NCBI GenBank assembly: GCA_948567375.1
Contig: OX419761.1
Span: 18,726,501 to 18,790,500 of the forward strand
Direction of reading: 5' to 3'
From: Lunularia cruciata
Taxonomy: Eukaryota; Streptophyta; Marchantiopsida; Lunulariales; Lunulariaceae
DNA: 64,000 nt
Position numbers and translations under genes: made by a program. Of the stretch, positions 9,744 through 22,225 are shown piece after piece; positions within the stretch are counted from its first letter, which is position 1, and each line of letters starts with the position of its first letter. Below the pieces are notes generated by a model. That model had not been told where the DNA came from and did not search any database. It saw only the letters and a list, made by a program, of their open reading frames with translations.

Positions 9744-12271
9744 TCCCCAAAGAACGCCATTGTGACAAAGCAACCAAGAATTGCAACCCGTGATCAAACT
9801 CACCATAAGTTCTCCACCAAAAATGACCACCAAGTGCCAACACCACCAACTAAACATTATTGACTAATGTAGCTCTAACTATGACAATTAGGAGAAAGTG
9901 CAACTTATAACCCGCCATCACAACACACACTCTCATGGTTTGTAGGTCATCACTTCTTGTCTCACTAAAGAGAAACATAAGTAGTTTGATTGGTCATCAC
10001 TCTAGCCCCACTACCAAGAGCACACTAGAGCACACTAGAGCACCAACACTCTAAAGTTAGGGCACCTCACACAAACATGATGCACAAACATGAAGTAGAG
10101 AATCAAGGAGGTCCAATCACAAGAAATCTAAATGAAAACCCTCCATCTCATAAATCAAGACTAGACTCACTTTGCCACCATTGGGCATTTGGTATAATAT
10201 GAGTTATCTACTTCCTAAGCTACCAAGGTCACCAAGAATGGGATCAAACTGTCTCTCCTAGCCAAAGCTATATTGGAACAATCATTACAAAAACAAGTGA
10301 AGGCAAACTAGTTGGCTAGGGCACCAGTTGGCTGGGAACAAGAGATCTAGGGATCAAACCTTGTTATGCACAATCTAGCAAAGTGGGTAGACATTATCAA
10401 ATAATGACCAAAATCTACTCTAAACTAGTTGGCCCCTCTAGGCCTTCTTAGCCTCTCAAAGCCTATAGCTCTATGCCTCAAAGCCTCTAAAAACCAAATG
10501 AAGCCTTTCTTCTTGCAACTTTGAACCCTCTCCAAATTTGGCAAAACTCTTCTAAATTTGCAAAACTCCTTGAAATCTGGCCAATGAGTAAAACTCCTCC
10601 AAATCTGGCCAAAATTTGAAGTAAACTCCAGAAAAAATTTGACATAAATCCCTAAAGTTGGTTGACCTCCAATCCTCTGCTAACTCTCCACTCAAGCCAA
10701 ATTGAAATTATGGCTTTCTCCAAATCACAAATTCATGAGGATGGGTTCCCAACTCCACCTTCAATTTCACTTTTTGAGCTCAATTCGTAAAGAATTGGTC
10801 TTGCTTTCACCTCTTGAGCTCAAAATCACAACTACCACTTGAAAAGTACTTCTCTTTGCTCAAAATTTGGCCATCGCTTCCACACATCATCTGCCTCATT
10901 GCCAAATTTGTATCAATCAAATGAGCTTCTATACACTAAGGAAAATCAGAACTTTGATTGAACTACCAACAATCAGCAAGTCTTGGAGATACCACAAACA
11001 CTTTCAATTCATGCACTTGATTTCCCCTTGACTTCACTTCTTTGATGTAATCAGTTTGTTTACACAACTCAAATCACACTCAATGAGATCATTACTTGAT
11101 CTGTCATTCCATAATCTACCAACAATTGGGCATCGATTAAAGCCAAGCCATACCCACTTTAGCTAAGAGAATATAGATGATGCTTGCTGGTCTTTGTCTA
11201 CCATAGCAGGAACTTGAAGGCTCAACATCAAAGAAGTGAGCTCTTCAAAGCTGCACTTTGAAAGTATACCCCTTTGACTTGAGCTAGGTCTCAAACCCTA
11301 ACGGTCACGCTGATGGCACATTTGACGATGCAAATGGTGCAAGTGATGGTGAGCCTCACCATGTAGTCAGTAATTTGAACATGAAATTTGATCATTGACA
11401 AGTAGCCTATGAGTAAATACCAAAATAATTTTGATTACCAACACTACTACTTCAAAGTCCAAGCAATCTAGGTGCAAAGCTACAAATGACATGACAAGTT
11501 TGACCAAAGAGAATCTTCTTGTAAGAAGCTTAGAATAGCATGAGTGAGGTACCATTAGAAAGCTCTCAATGAGACAAACAACAAAGGAAAAAAGAAATGA
11601 ATCATGATCTCCAAAGGGGAAGGAAGATACCATCTTGAGGCCTAATTCATATGTTTAGGTTTTAAAAATCAGCTTTGAAGTTTTTGGTGTAATTTTTGGT
11701 CTCTACCCTATTAGTAGGAGTCCTTTTTTGTGAAATCTCTATGTGATCTACTTAGACTATTGTACATAATATTCCTAAAGATATTACCAAGCCAATTTTC
11801 ACCTCTAGATAATTTTTCTAGCTAATGATATTACAAACGTCTCCCCATTTAAGAAGCAACATCCTTGTTGTAAAGTTTTTGCTCAAAAGATTACACTAAC
11901 GTTGGTGCATTGGTCAAGTTAGCTAGGGGTACTCATGTTGCTTCATATAATAGGTACCCTTTTTGATGTATGAGATATTCCACACATGGATGGTGGGTAC
12001 TATGGATTTTTGGAGAATGCGTTCAACTTGATATTCCTTTGTGCCATCAATGAATTTTGAACAAGGTCAAGCTTCTTGTATAGAAGGAAAGTGGAGTAGT
12101 CAAGGTGCATATCTACATATTAAGGAAACATAGAACATTGAATGGATCTTCATGTCTGATTGTAGCTTGTGGTGATAGGCCATTGCTCCAATTTAATAGA
12201 TGATGAGAAAAGGGCCAATAAAATGAGGTCTTAGCTTACGAGGGCCAACCAACATAAGGTTGGTTGTGGAC
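9744..12271. other. repeat-derived sequence without genes
   Basis: Continuation of the interrupted host sequence beyond G1. It is rich in CTCCAAATCTGGCC-like local repeats near 10500-10640. All frames are broken and no protein family is recognisable. The only structure seen is the partial LTR at 11511-11835. Confidence 0.4.
11511..11835. repeat. partial copy of the solo-LTR family
   Basis: Aligns by eye with the right part of the 2729-3473 LTR: GAATCTTC..., GTGAGGTAC...GAAAGCTCT..GATGAGACAAA, then GGCC(T/C)AATTCAT..TTTAGG, and the terminal TATTACA at 11829-11835. The left end is missing. Confidence 0.6.
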
Positions 12272-12957
12272 TGTGAGCCGGTGTGTCTCTCACTCAAGAT
12301 GAACCTCTAATGGCTATTACAATAGTGCACCATGGACTAAGAAGGCAAAGAACCCAAACTCCATCATACTTCTCCAAGGCTAACACTCAAAGACTCAAGC
12401 CATTGTTCACTAGAGAACTCAATAAGAGAGAGATAGTTACAAATGAAAGGATGATGAGTACCTCTCACCCTAGTTTATATACATGTGAAATAGTTACACA
12501 CCAAAGTTACTAATTACTAGAGTAACTCAAGTTATTAGGCTTAAAGTCAAATAAAGTCAAAAAGCTAAAGGAATATCCATACTTATGCGGATATTCTCCT
12601 AAGCATGTGGTCTTATCTTGACCTAAACACTAAGTTGAGGATTCCCTTACATGGGATATCCTTGGACTATAAAAGAATCCAAAACAAAAAGGCTTGTGAG
12701 ACCAAGAGTTCTCAACTGTTTCCTCAAATCCAAACACCTAGGAATAATACAAAGTCATTACACTAGAATCCAAAATAGTGGTGCTAATCTTCCCACTTCA
12801 TCTAAAGTAAGGTCCTCTCTATCTTAGCTATGACTAACTTTAGCTAATCATGGTTGATCTAGAACCATCCTTTATCTCTATATAAATAATATCACTCAAG
12901 TACTTGTAATACCAAACTAAATATCACAATATCACACATGCACAAATGGGTGTTATA
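12272..12957 (+). mobile_element. LTR-like repeat A, copy 2
   Basis: 686 bp, starting TGTGAGCCGG and ending GGGTGTTATA (the usual CA end mutated to TA). More diverged from copy 1 than copy 3 is. The open frame described for copy 1 persists at 12283-12513. Flanking bases show no target duplication. Confidence 0.7.
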
Positions 12958-14935
12958 GATCAATCTTCATCACTCCTCAATTCTGTATTAGTTTCAAGAA
13001 CCTCAAAGTTGGTGCAGAAATATTGAATTTTGTTTGCAGTTTGCACATCACATATAAAGGATCTACTTATCACCTTTGTACATCCATGGTCACTTTTTGT
13101 GCCCATCTTCAATTTAGTGATCCCATCTTTGGTTTAGTGAGCATATCTTTAATTTGGTGAAGTGAGAGGAAACCCGATTCAAATTATTTTTCTTACCACC
13201 CAAACACCTAGTTTGCATATTTCATAGAGTTTACTCTCTATCAAGAAAGCATATGTGCAAATTCAAATATCAATCCACTACTCACCCCATCACTCTTCTT
13301 GTTGTGGCAACAGATGGCACATTATTATTTATTATATGTACCACTATAGCTAATCTTCATTATTAGTGTCTCCTAATCATGCTTGCAACTCCTAGCTTAC
13401 TTGTGCACCTAAAATACAAGAAGGGAATGCTAAAACGTCCATTAACTCTATGTGTACCCATCAAATATTTTAAGTACATTTCAATTTTGCATCACCTTTC
13501 TTTTACCCATTAATATCTTTTATTGAATCTCTAGGGTTCTGAAGAGAACCCATCAAATCCCTGATTGAAACACTCTACCAAAACTACAATCAGATGATGG
13601 TTGGATTATCATGCAATAATTTTGTCATAAAGTTTTGTTTCTTCTTGTGCTTCAGGTGTTTTTGGTGCCTCATATTCTTTGAGACTTGTAGAAATGGGAA
13701 GACCTTCAATCTCTTTTAGTGGTTTCCACCTCAAGGATTGCATGCACTTCCAAACCATATGCTTGTGTCCAACAACGACAAATTGTAGTTAACAATAGAA
13801 GTCTTTGGCAAATCTAAAACTCATTTGTATCATGAGAGTGGACTCCTTAGAACCAATTAGAGGTGATGTGCAGGAAAATGTTTATAAATGCTATTTATTT
13901 GTTTCCAATAAAAAATTTAAATATATAGTTCTTCTAGGGAGGACCATTGAGAAAAGAACTTACCATGAGCCACATTCAGCAATCACTTTCACTTTCAGGC
14001 ATGGAGCTGGTAAGAGAGCCAAATATTGCAACTCGGTCTTGGGCAGGAACTGGTCACATCAATAGATACATGAGCTAATTCCTTTCAGTCAAGATTCTAG
14101 AGAAGTGGAGAAACTTGAATATGCTATCAAATAACCACAAGAAAATTGAGCCAAATCTTACTCTCTACTTGCAATTTGTATCAAAGTCGTAGGTCCATTC
14201 CAAGATATATATAATATGCTAGACTCTTGTTGGTCAATTGATTGAGAGCTCATATTTCCTTGAAAGGAGCAGAAATAGAAGGCAAGAGCAAGGAGGGAGC
14301 ATTGCACATTTTTTATTTTGAATCTCTTAAGTGCAATAAGGAGCTCCACAAGAAGAATGATGTATTGAAGGGTCTTGTACCTTGGACTCCATAATCCAAA
14401 CAATAAGGCACTTGAAATCCTTAGACAATAGAATCAACATGTAGTCTATTTTTGGTGGCATGTATCAACATGTAATTGCCTGCTTCTCTAAATGAGCCTA
14501 CCAACATGATCTTGGTAAAATAGTTTGGCAAGTTTGGGTTAGAGAGTTCAATTGAGATGGGCTCTCAACTTAACATGTCATCTACACTCTTTCCAAGCAA
14601 GGTATCCACTCTCTTGTGCCATAGCAAACACTATATCCTTGATACTGTCATGGGTAGCTATTTTTTGTCCTCCATAAAGACATTGTGCATATGGACTGTT
14701 GTTGCATCTAGTGTAGAACCACACTCACAAGTGAGTAATGAAGGTGCAGACGAGTGGACCAAACCTAGACAAAACCTCGTTGCTATAGAGAAAGTGGTTG
14801 GTGAAAGTTGGAATGCCCTAATGCATAGTCAAGCTAAGATCCAAGAGCATGCACCCTTGCTAGAGCAAGAGCAAAGATATGCTCTAGTGGCCCAAGGAAT
14901 GGACAAGTCAATTAAGAGAGAATGCAACATATGCT
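12958..14935. other. no recognisable gene; two unassigned open frames
   Basis: Intergenic or repeat-derived sequence. Plus-strand open frames at 13805-14065 (86 codons) and 14557-14979 (140 codons; contains ECNICLHCG near its end) have no family I recognise, and no splice or start context that argues for expression. The second overlaps the 3' end of the minus-strand LINE. Treat both as unproven. Confidence 0.35.
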
Positions 14936-17254
14936 TACATTGTGGCTCTATCAAGGAAGACTGCAAACCATTGGTCTAATTTGAAAATAGTGAAGCAAAG
15001 GATGGAAGGTTTTTCTTGTGCTTGTGGAGATAGATTATCTCTTTTTTGCTGCAATAACACATGGAGAGAAAAGGATCCTCTTCCACCTCAATCACATAAG
15101 TTTCCAAAATTGGCCTATTGGCAACCACAAAATGGGAGGAAAGTAGGAGTGCCAAGAGAGTCCAAATGCTATAGGTGTCATCTCCTCTATAGATAGGAGG
15201 CCTAATCCTCTGCATGAGATTGGTAGAGATGTCTATTTATGTGCCAAATCCTCCATCACACACTCAAATATCTCTGTTCCAATGATATCACCAAAGACTC
15301 CCATAATCCCTAACAAAAGCTCTTAAACATGATAGGGAAGTCAAGGAAGGAGGAACTCTATAGGGAAGGTAAATTGGTTGATGGGCAATACTCAAGGAGA
15401 GTATACCAAATGCTACCTATGGATCTCCTAGTAGAGGAAGGTCATCCAAATGGCCAATGTCCTTTGTAAGGGCAACATCTAAGAAGCATATGACAAAATC
15501 TTGGATCCTACTGGCACCCCAAGGATACATAATCCATATGTAGATGTGACACACCCCTCTTGAAGCTCAAGGTGAGGAAGGATACCTAAAAGGGACTAAG
15601 CTTTTCACTTTGATACCTTGACTCTCAAGCCTACAAGATGTAGTTTGGTAGTTAAGTTATCAAAAGCCTGCCTCATCTGATCTATAAGGCTCACAATGTG
15701 TGTATTGTTTGCTAAGGAGGGAAATACACAACCTGGCATGGCCAAAGTAGTAGATAAAAGAGCTTTAAAGTGAGCCATAGCAAACAAAGGTCCTCTTAAA
15801 GGATCTCCTTGTTGTGCATTGACAATTGATTCCAAGACAATAATACCTTCCTAAGACCACCCATGTTTGTAGTAAAAGGAAGCAAGAAAGCCATAGAACA
15901 ACCACACAAAGGGAATGAGACTTGTCAACGATCCATGGCCTCCCTAAGCTCTCTAAAGATGGATGCCCAAGAGACGCTATTAAAAGTGTTCTCAATATCC
16001 ACCTATAGGATAACCCACTTTGGATGGATATCTAGGAGTTCCTTGATGCTTAGAGAAATAGCCTTGCAACCTCCAAGTATAGCTACTCCAAACTGATGTG
16101 GGACTAAGGTGCTCTTGGAAGTGAGATTGATGTTAAAGGACAATGGTGCAACTAACCAAGTGCAAAAAGATCTCTCCAATAGTAATTTGTCTGAGGCCTT
16201 CCATTCTCTTCTCCATCACAAGAAGTCGACTAGCCCATAACACCCGACTAATTTATATAGGAATATCTAACTTTGCTACTATTGCAACCACCTGAAATAG
16301 AAGGATTCACTAGAAGGATCATCTACCTAGAAGCAATCTCTAAGATGCTCATATACCATCCTTAACAAGCCTTCTAAGGAAGGTGAGGAGCAATGCACAA
16401 CACTTGTGCAAAAAACAACCTATCAAGACACAATAGCTGCTTAGGCTGATAATCTAAGACCTCTAATGGTACTCCCTCTCTTGCCATAGGATGTAGTGAG
16501 CATAGGGAAAAGATATTCTCATCAATAGGACTAGCCATAGACAAAGGATGTAGTGCTTGTGCTGCTTTACTAAACTCTCCCGCCTAATCCAATATCCTAC
16601 ACTGTCATAATTGTGTGGACTCTATGGTATCTTGTGGTAGAATTTGTCTCCTAAAACATGTATCCCTAACTAACTCCTCATGTAGTGCAGTCCAATCTCC
16701 CGCTTGGAATTGACAAATTTAGGGGCTATCTTTCTATGCCTTGCATGTCTCTCTCTAGCATAACAAAGATACCATCAAGGGAGTAAGGGGAATAAGAAGC
16801 ATGCTAACTTGTCCAAAGGATCACGTGCCAAAAGATTAAGTGGTAAGCAAAGAGCCTATCTAGCATTATCATGGAGTGTACAAGGCAACCTATAGAATAG
16901 ACATGGATATGGACATGGAAAACTAGTCTCAAATAACCCAAAAATACAACTTGTTTGAGATGGTAGCCACTTCCATGACTTGATCGGTGTCCTTGGAATG
17001 GTCAACAAAGGGATAGAGGACGCATGCATAATCTTGAGTATCACCGGTGTTGATGTGGTTGCTTGGCTCACATGAGCATCCAAGTGGTCCAATCATAGTC
17101 CTTGTGCATCCTTCTCACATGGGTTTTTACCCTCTGTGAGGTAAAACATTGATGATACATCAAGCATGGTGTATCTCGAGCCACTCTAGGCAGCTCCACA
17201 TGGGAAAGTGTAGCCATAGCTAGCACACGAATAATGATCATAACACACTTTGCT
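14936..17254 (-). mobile_element. LINE (non-LTR retrotransposon) remnant
   Basis: On the minus strand, from right to left: a possible C2H2-like finger (FTSQRVKTHVRRMH near 17120), a poorly preserved linker with ALHPLSMASPIDEN near 16530, then a non-LTR reverse transcriptase. RT blocks are PHQFGVAILGGCKAISLSI (about 16050-16105), VDIENTFNSVSWASIFREL (about 15950-16000), QQGDPLRGPLFAMAHFKAL (about 15760-15815), FPSLANNTHIVSLIDQM (about 15670-15720), GDP-VAFGILSLSIAHQP near 15390 and ISCRGLGLLSIEEMTPIAF near 15200. The active-site ADD is ANN here, so it is catalytically dead. Frameshifts are frequent. The right end is cut at the G2 LTR (17255). I cannot assign a LINE clade. Confidence 0.75.
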
Positions 17255-17637
17255 TGTAGAAGACTTAGATCAAGGAGAGAAATAGGAGAATGGAAGATCA
17301 AAGTGAAAGATCACATTAGGACTGTTGAATGAGTGAAACTCCAAATGTTTAACATGAGCATAGGGTTTGGTATATATAGGGAAATATACAAGTCTCTTGA
17401 GAAGCTTCCTAAAAGTTGCTTGCTTGGAGTGCAAGCCAAGTTAACCAAGAAGCTTCCCAAGAAGCCACCTACTTGGCGTGCAAGCTAAGAAGCTTCCTAA
17501 GAAAATTCCTCCTTGGCATGCATATTACCCAATACTTGGAAGATGCCAAGTAGCTTCCTAGATGCTTCTAGAATATTCTTAGCTAATATTTTCTAGTTTT
17601 TTAGTCTTGACTAACTCACTGGCTCCATATTGTTACA
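17255..17637 (-). repeat. G2 3' LTR
   Basis: 383 bp. Reads TGTAGAAGACTTAG at the left and CCATATTGTTACA at the right on the plus strand, the reverse complement of the G1 LTR family. Confidence 0.88.
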
Positions 17638-17656
17638 TTTTCCTCTCCTCTAGTTG
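17638..17656 (-). promoter_or_regulatory. G2 polypurine tract
   Basis: Pyrimidine-rich TTTTCCTCTCCTCTAG on the plus strand. On the element's own strand this is a purine run ending exactly at the 3' LTR, where plus-strand DNA synthesis would be primed. Confidence 0.8.
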
Positions 17657-17689
17657 GTAACATCCTCAACACCATAGTAGTTTCAAAAT

Positions 17690-18721
17690 CTTGGATAGTT
17701 GTTTGTGCATTTTGGAGATGAGAAAGAGGTTCCCAAATGGAATCATGAAGGGGATACCCTTTCTAGAGGACTTTGTACTTTGTAGGTTGTTGGTGGCCTA
17801 GTTGAATGTGGTGACGTGCAAGGATATGATCAACTTCATATTACTTTCTTCTTCATTGATAAGGATGGGTGGAAGAGGAGGTTGGACACAAGAGGAAAAA
17901 GAAGATGGATTAAGAACAAAGTGTTTCAACTTGGAAACATGAAAGAAAAAGTGGATTTGCATATGACAAGGCAAAGCAGGTTGATAAGCAATAGGAGAAA
18001 TGATTTGGGTAACATCAAAGAGTTCGATCCAATAAGAGCACATTTATGGACTTGGGTATCAAGAAGAAGGGTAGGTTATTAAAGGAGAGCATGACCTTAT
18101 CATTGAGTTGAAAGGTGAGATCACCGCAATGGTGGTCTACATATTATTTCTGACAATTTTGAGCAACAAGGAGATGAATTTGGCTTGTTGAAGGGATTGG
18201 GATATATTGGTCAAGTAGGTGGAAATATGATAGACATGAGATGGAGGAAGAGCAAGAAGGGACTCTAGAACAAGTGCATCTTGGCCAAAATTAAGGAAGA
18301 AAGTAGAGAATCCAATGCTTGCATGTTTGGAATTATTGTATGCAAACTCAATAGCTGCAAGACAATCATCCTAATTAGTATGGTGAATGTTGATGAAGGC
18401 ATGAAGCATATACTCCAAGGTGAAATTTGCTGATTTGGTTTGTCCATTAGTTTGAGGATGATAGGCTATGGACAAAGTAAGCTTGGTACCAAGTATCTAG
18501 AAGAGTGCTTACCAAAATTTTCTAATGAATCAAGGATCACGATTGAAATTGAGTACACAAGTTATCCCATGATGCTTGAAGATATTGTTAAAGTAGATTT
18601 GTGCCGATGTTGAAGCATCCATGATATCAAAGGTTGTGCCAAATGGATTTTCTTACTAAGCTTATCCACAAACACCATGATTGTTGTGTGAACTTGCTTT
18701 TGTGATGAGATCTAAGTTCAT
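17690..18721 (-). pseudogene. G2 integrase and C-terminal module
   Basis: The minus-strand reading gives the same tail as G1: FDVTQIISPIAYQPALPC and HVSKLKHFVLNPSSFSS at 17850-18020. The integrase core lies at about 18300-18720. Stops and frameshifts are present throughout. The first integrase segment (HHCC) is lost in the deletion. Confidence 0.8.
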
Positions 18722-19700
18722 GTGTTGGAAAAATATTATGCTCCACTAAATTGATCAAGCAAGTCATCAATTTGAGGCAAAGGATATGCTCTCTTCATTT
18801 GTTGTTCATATTAATTTGTCTATTGAAGCCACAATAATCAATACAAAAGCAAAGGCTTCCATCCTTCTTTGTAGCAAATAGTACTGTTGCTCCCAAGGAG
18901 ATGTACTATATTGTACAAAATCCTTCTCCAAAAACTCCATCAATATTATTCAAAGTTTGTCCAAATCCTTTGGTGAGAGCCAATAGATTGGTCTACTCAC
19001 TAGAGTACTTCTTGGCAATAACTCAATCTTGAAGGACCTACCCTAATTGGAAGATAATCCCTTTGGTAGATCATCTCAAAATATGTATGAAAACTCTTGA
19101 ACGATTTGATCAACCAATTGTTTGATGAGGCTTTTGGACTTCCTCAGATCATGCATAATTATCTTCCTCCAAAGCTTGCTCTATGGTTGCTTTATTGACA
19201 AAATTTCTATCTTGGGATTTATCGTCCTTCAAAGCTTGCTATATGGTTGATTTCTTGATAAACTTCCCATAATGTGACTACTTATTCTTAAGTGTCTTAT
19301 TCAAAGGTGCCAAACAACCTAATAAAAAATTCCTACCTTGGTGTTGTGCTTGAACTTGTCATTGGGTCCAATCAAATTGAACATTGTGATGTTCAAGCCA
19401 AGGCAAACCTAGAATGACATCATAGTGTAGAGGTGCCACTACAAACCTCAAACACTCCACATACTCTTTCCTACTCTTGAATGTAATAAGATATGAGGTA
19501 CGGAATGTAGAACCCTTTCTACCATCCATCATCATCAATCTACCAATTAATAGCTTGATAGGAATACTTAATTCCTTATTACATGGACATGCAATTCTCT
19601 GAACTTCTATAATCCACCAAAATCTTTATAATCACGATCAAATATCATACCTTGCAAGTGAAGCAAATCTACATAGGCCAAGCCTTCAATCCCATTAGAA
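18722..19700 (-). pseudogene. G2 truncated reverse transcriptase start and protease
   Basis: The minus-strand reading contains the early RT block (PLPQIDDLLDQF-SGA, about 18725-18790) and the segment upstream of it to about 19100. The protease region lies at about 19270-19700, where the catalytic motif reads D-Y-R-S-S instead of the DFGSS of G1 and G4. There is no RT palm. Confidence 0.75.
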
Positions 19701-19719
19701 CTAATCAAGTTCCCAATAG

Positions 19720-20850
19720 GCGGCTCAAAATCTACTACTTTACAAATCCCATCTCAACAATTTGTCGAGGTCATCCATTCTTGATGGATATTCAACAATG
19801 CAATGTCCAATTTGGCAACAATAAAAGAAACCACCATTTTGTCATAAATCTTTCTCTATCTATAGTACCAAGTGGTCTTTGTTAGATGACATCAATCTCT
19901 ATTGATGTCCGCTTTTTTACTCATGTGTAATGTATTGGTAGCTTTTATGGAAGTCAAGGTCAAGACTAAGTTGTTGCAACCAAGGAATCAAATCAATTAG
20001 CCAGCTACATGGCTTCCTCTAAGTGTTTTGGCTCTTGCATAGTCACCTCTAGTTTGATTCATGACTTCAAGCCCCTCACAAATTAATCTAGAGCTTCATC
20101 TTCCAATATATATGGAATTTACATGATGGTGTTTTAGAATTATGTGATTTAACTTTTTATAAAGCCAATCTGCTTCAACTCTACTAACCTATCTCATGTA
20201 ACATTTATAGCTTGGAATTGACCAATTATTGCACTCTTGAATTCTACCCATGTTAAGATTGGTGCAACAAATTGCCATTCAGCTTGCTCTACTTGGAACC
20301 GCCACTATAGCTTTGCTGCTCTAACCAATTGGTTGGAAGCCAAGAGAATCTATATCAATTCATCTTGAAGATTTGTAGCTTCAAAATAACATTTGCAGTC
20401 AAACACAAGATTCTCCATTGCACATGATAGATTCTTGCCTTTGAATATCTTGGGTTTTGGAAGTCAGATTTACTCTTCTCCTTTTCAAAATGGTGCTCTC
20501 TCTACATGCTCTTGTCGTTGATGATCTTGTTCTTCCAAGAATCAAGTAAGGTGCTCAATTTTTTGCTACATGATAATGATAACCTCGGGCATTGCCGCCA
20601 TGATTGCCTCTCTATCAACCTACCTATAGTTGATCTAAGTTAACACATAGATGCAACATGTCCACCGTTCTCTATAAGTTACAATTGGAAGTACCAAGGG
20701 TTCATTGGACAAGGTGATTGTATTCAGAAAATTTTACCAAAGCGGGGGATGATGAATTGAGTGAAATTATGTTCAAGTAGTACATGGACACAAAAATCCC
20801 AATGGTTTGGCGGAAATGGATTTGGTGGTCCATAAATTCCATCCATCCCA
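19720..20850 (-). pseudogene. G2 gag remnant
   Basis: Homologous position and wording to G1 gag, heavily interrupted. The counterpart of the zinc-knuckle region lies near 19800-19850. No usable frame remains. Confidence 0.65.
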
Positions 20851-20855
20851 TTCAT

Positions 20856-20867
20856 ACTCTAATACCA
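20856..20867 (-). promoter_or_regulatory. G2 primer-binding site, two mismatches
   Basis: On the minus strand TGGTATTAGAGT, against the canonical TGGTATCAGAGC. Both changes are C to T, consistent with deamination. Confidence 0.8.
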
Positions 20868-20868
20868 G

Positions 20869-21272
20869 TGTAAAAGACCAAGACCAAGGAGAGAAATAAG
20901 AAAATGGAAGATCAAAGTGAAAGATCATATTGGGACTCTTGAATGAGTGAAACTCAGAATGTCTAACATGAGCATAGGCTTTGGTATTTATAAAGAAATA
21001 TACAAGTCTCTTGAAAAATTTCTTAAAAGCAATCGGTTTGGAATACAAGCCAAGTTAACCAAGAAACTTCTCAAGAAGTTTTCTAGTAGAAACCGCGTAC
21101 TTGGTGTGCAAACTAAACTAGCCAAGAAGCTTCCTCCTTGGCATGCACATTACATAACAATTGGAAGGTGCCAAGTAGTTTCTTAGATGATTCTAGAATA
21201 TTCTTAGTCAATCTAGCATATTTTTAATTTTGTTAATCTTAATTAACTCAGCAGTAAGCTCCGTATTGTTCC
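20869..21272 (-). repeat. G2 5' LTR
   Basis: Begins TGTAAAAGACCAAG on the plus strand, with the expected adjacent primer site. The right end is eroded, so the boundary is approximate to a few bases. Confidence 0.8.
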
Positions 21273-22042
21273 GGTGCTTCTCTCTATATCTCTCCATACC
21301 TACAAAATCACAACCAATCACATCATAATTCATATGAGTAAATACAATCTCTACAAACCCTAAAACCTATAAATTTTAATAACTTTTAATTTACAACTCA
21401 AAACTGTTTAAATTAAATTCCCAAGGAACTCTCCTATGAATACCATACCATTAAACATGAAGATTCTTGTTAGTTCTCGATGTGAAATAGTCACTCTAAA
21501 CCCTAAATAATTTAAAAGTATTCATAATTTCTATTCAATTTTCCATATCCTTCATTCTAGGAACTGAGATTGAAAAACGAACTGAATTGACTATTCACTC
21601 ATGTGAGGTATGGAAGTAGGTATGTAGACTCGCTTTCTAAAACCTCCAGAATATACTCTTCTCATTTTTCCCTCGAGACTATTGGTGAAATGCAGAAAAT
21701 ACATTGGTAGATATGATATACGTCATGGTTCTAAATTCTTGGATTGGAATAGCATGAGAAGGTGAACAGTGGTGAGAAACAAGGAGTATGATCTCAGGTG
21801 GAGAGAAGAATGGAGCTGTTCTGGTGGGGATTTGCAGAAAAGTCAAGGAGGAATCTCAAGAAATGGATACAGAAATTAAGAGGGAGGACCCACAAAGGTG
21901 TATACGCTACGAAGAGAGCTGAGGGGATCCCAGAAATTCTTTTTTCCCTGTTGAGGACGTCCCATCCGTGTTTGAATCACTCCTTGAGTCCATCAGATCA
22001 CGATCATCTGCCCAAAGATTCTAGGTTGTGAAGAAAATCGAG

Positions 22043-22066
22043 TTTCTTTCTTTCTTTCTTTCTTTC
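22043..22066 (+). repeat. (TTTC)6 microsatellite
   Basis: Six perfect TTTC units in the ENGase leader, likely length-variable between individuals. Confidence 0.95.
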
Positions 22067-22124
22067 CACGAGCCTGGAGTTTTTGGAGTTCAAGTTCATC
22101 AAGAACAGGAAGAACAAGCAACGC

Positions 22125-22196
22125 GGATTTTGTGAGTTTAGATGCAGCTGGGTTTTTAGTGGATTTTGTGATCTTAGATGCAGCTGGGTGTTTAGT
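22125..22196 (+). repeat. 36-bp tandem duplication with paired uORFs
   Basis: Copies at 22125-22160 and 22161-22196 differ at only a few positions. Each contains ATGCAGCTGGGT followed by one codon and TAG, giving uORFs MQLGF (22142-22159) and MQLGV (22178-22195). The main ATG follows 30 bases after the second uORF's stop. Confidence 0.9.
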
Positions 22197-22225
22197 TTCT
22201 GTAGTTGGGATTCGGGTTTTGAAAG

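Larger units (their letters stand above)
17255..21272 (-). mobile_element. G2: internally deleted chromovirus
   Basis: Minus-strand relative of G1. Its 3' LTR is at 17255-17637 and its 5' LTR at 20869 to about 21272. A purine-rich tract precedes the 3' LTR and a degenerate initiator-Met primer site follows the 5' LTR. The interior of about 3.2 kb is shorter than that of G1 (about 4.7 kb), because a deletion fuses the early reverse-transcriptase segment directly to the integrase core near 18722. This removes the catalytic palm and all of RNase H. It can only have moved with help from other copies, or it was deleted after insertion. The last bases of the right LTR are altered (TTGTTCC instead of TTGTTACA) and I see no exact target duplication. 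Confidence 0.88.
21273..22225 (+). promoter_or_regulatory. promoter and 5' leader region of ENGase
   Basis: Single-copy-looking sequence between the G2 LTR and the ENGase start. It contains a (TTTC)6 microsatellite at 22043-22066 and a 36-bp tandem duplication at 22125-22196 that carries two tiny upstream reading frames. No TATA box could be assigned with confidence. Minor open frames here lack any domain. Confidence 0.5.

Noticed and set aside
417-12957. One full-length element with repeat A copies 1 and 2 as its two LTRs
   Set aside because: Same orientation and similar length fit, but the outer 5-bp flanks (AAAAA and GATCA) differ, no convincing primer site or purine tract borders either copy, and copy 1 is closer to copy 3 than to copy 2. 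Kept as separate copies.
21480-21520. Interstitial telomere repeat (AAACCCTAAA)
   Set aside because: Only isolated single units of CCCTAAA occur near 21360 and 21500; there is no tandem array.
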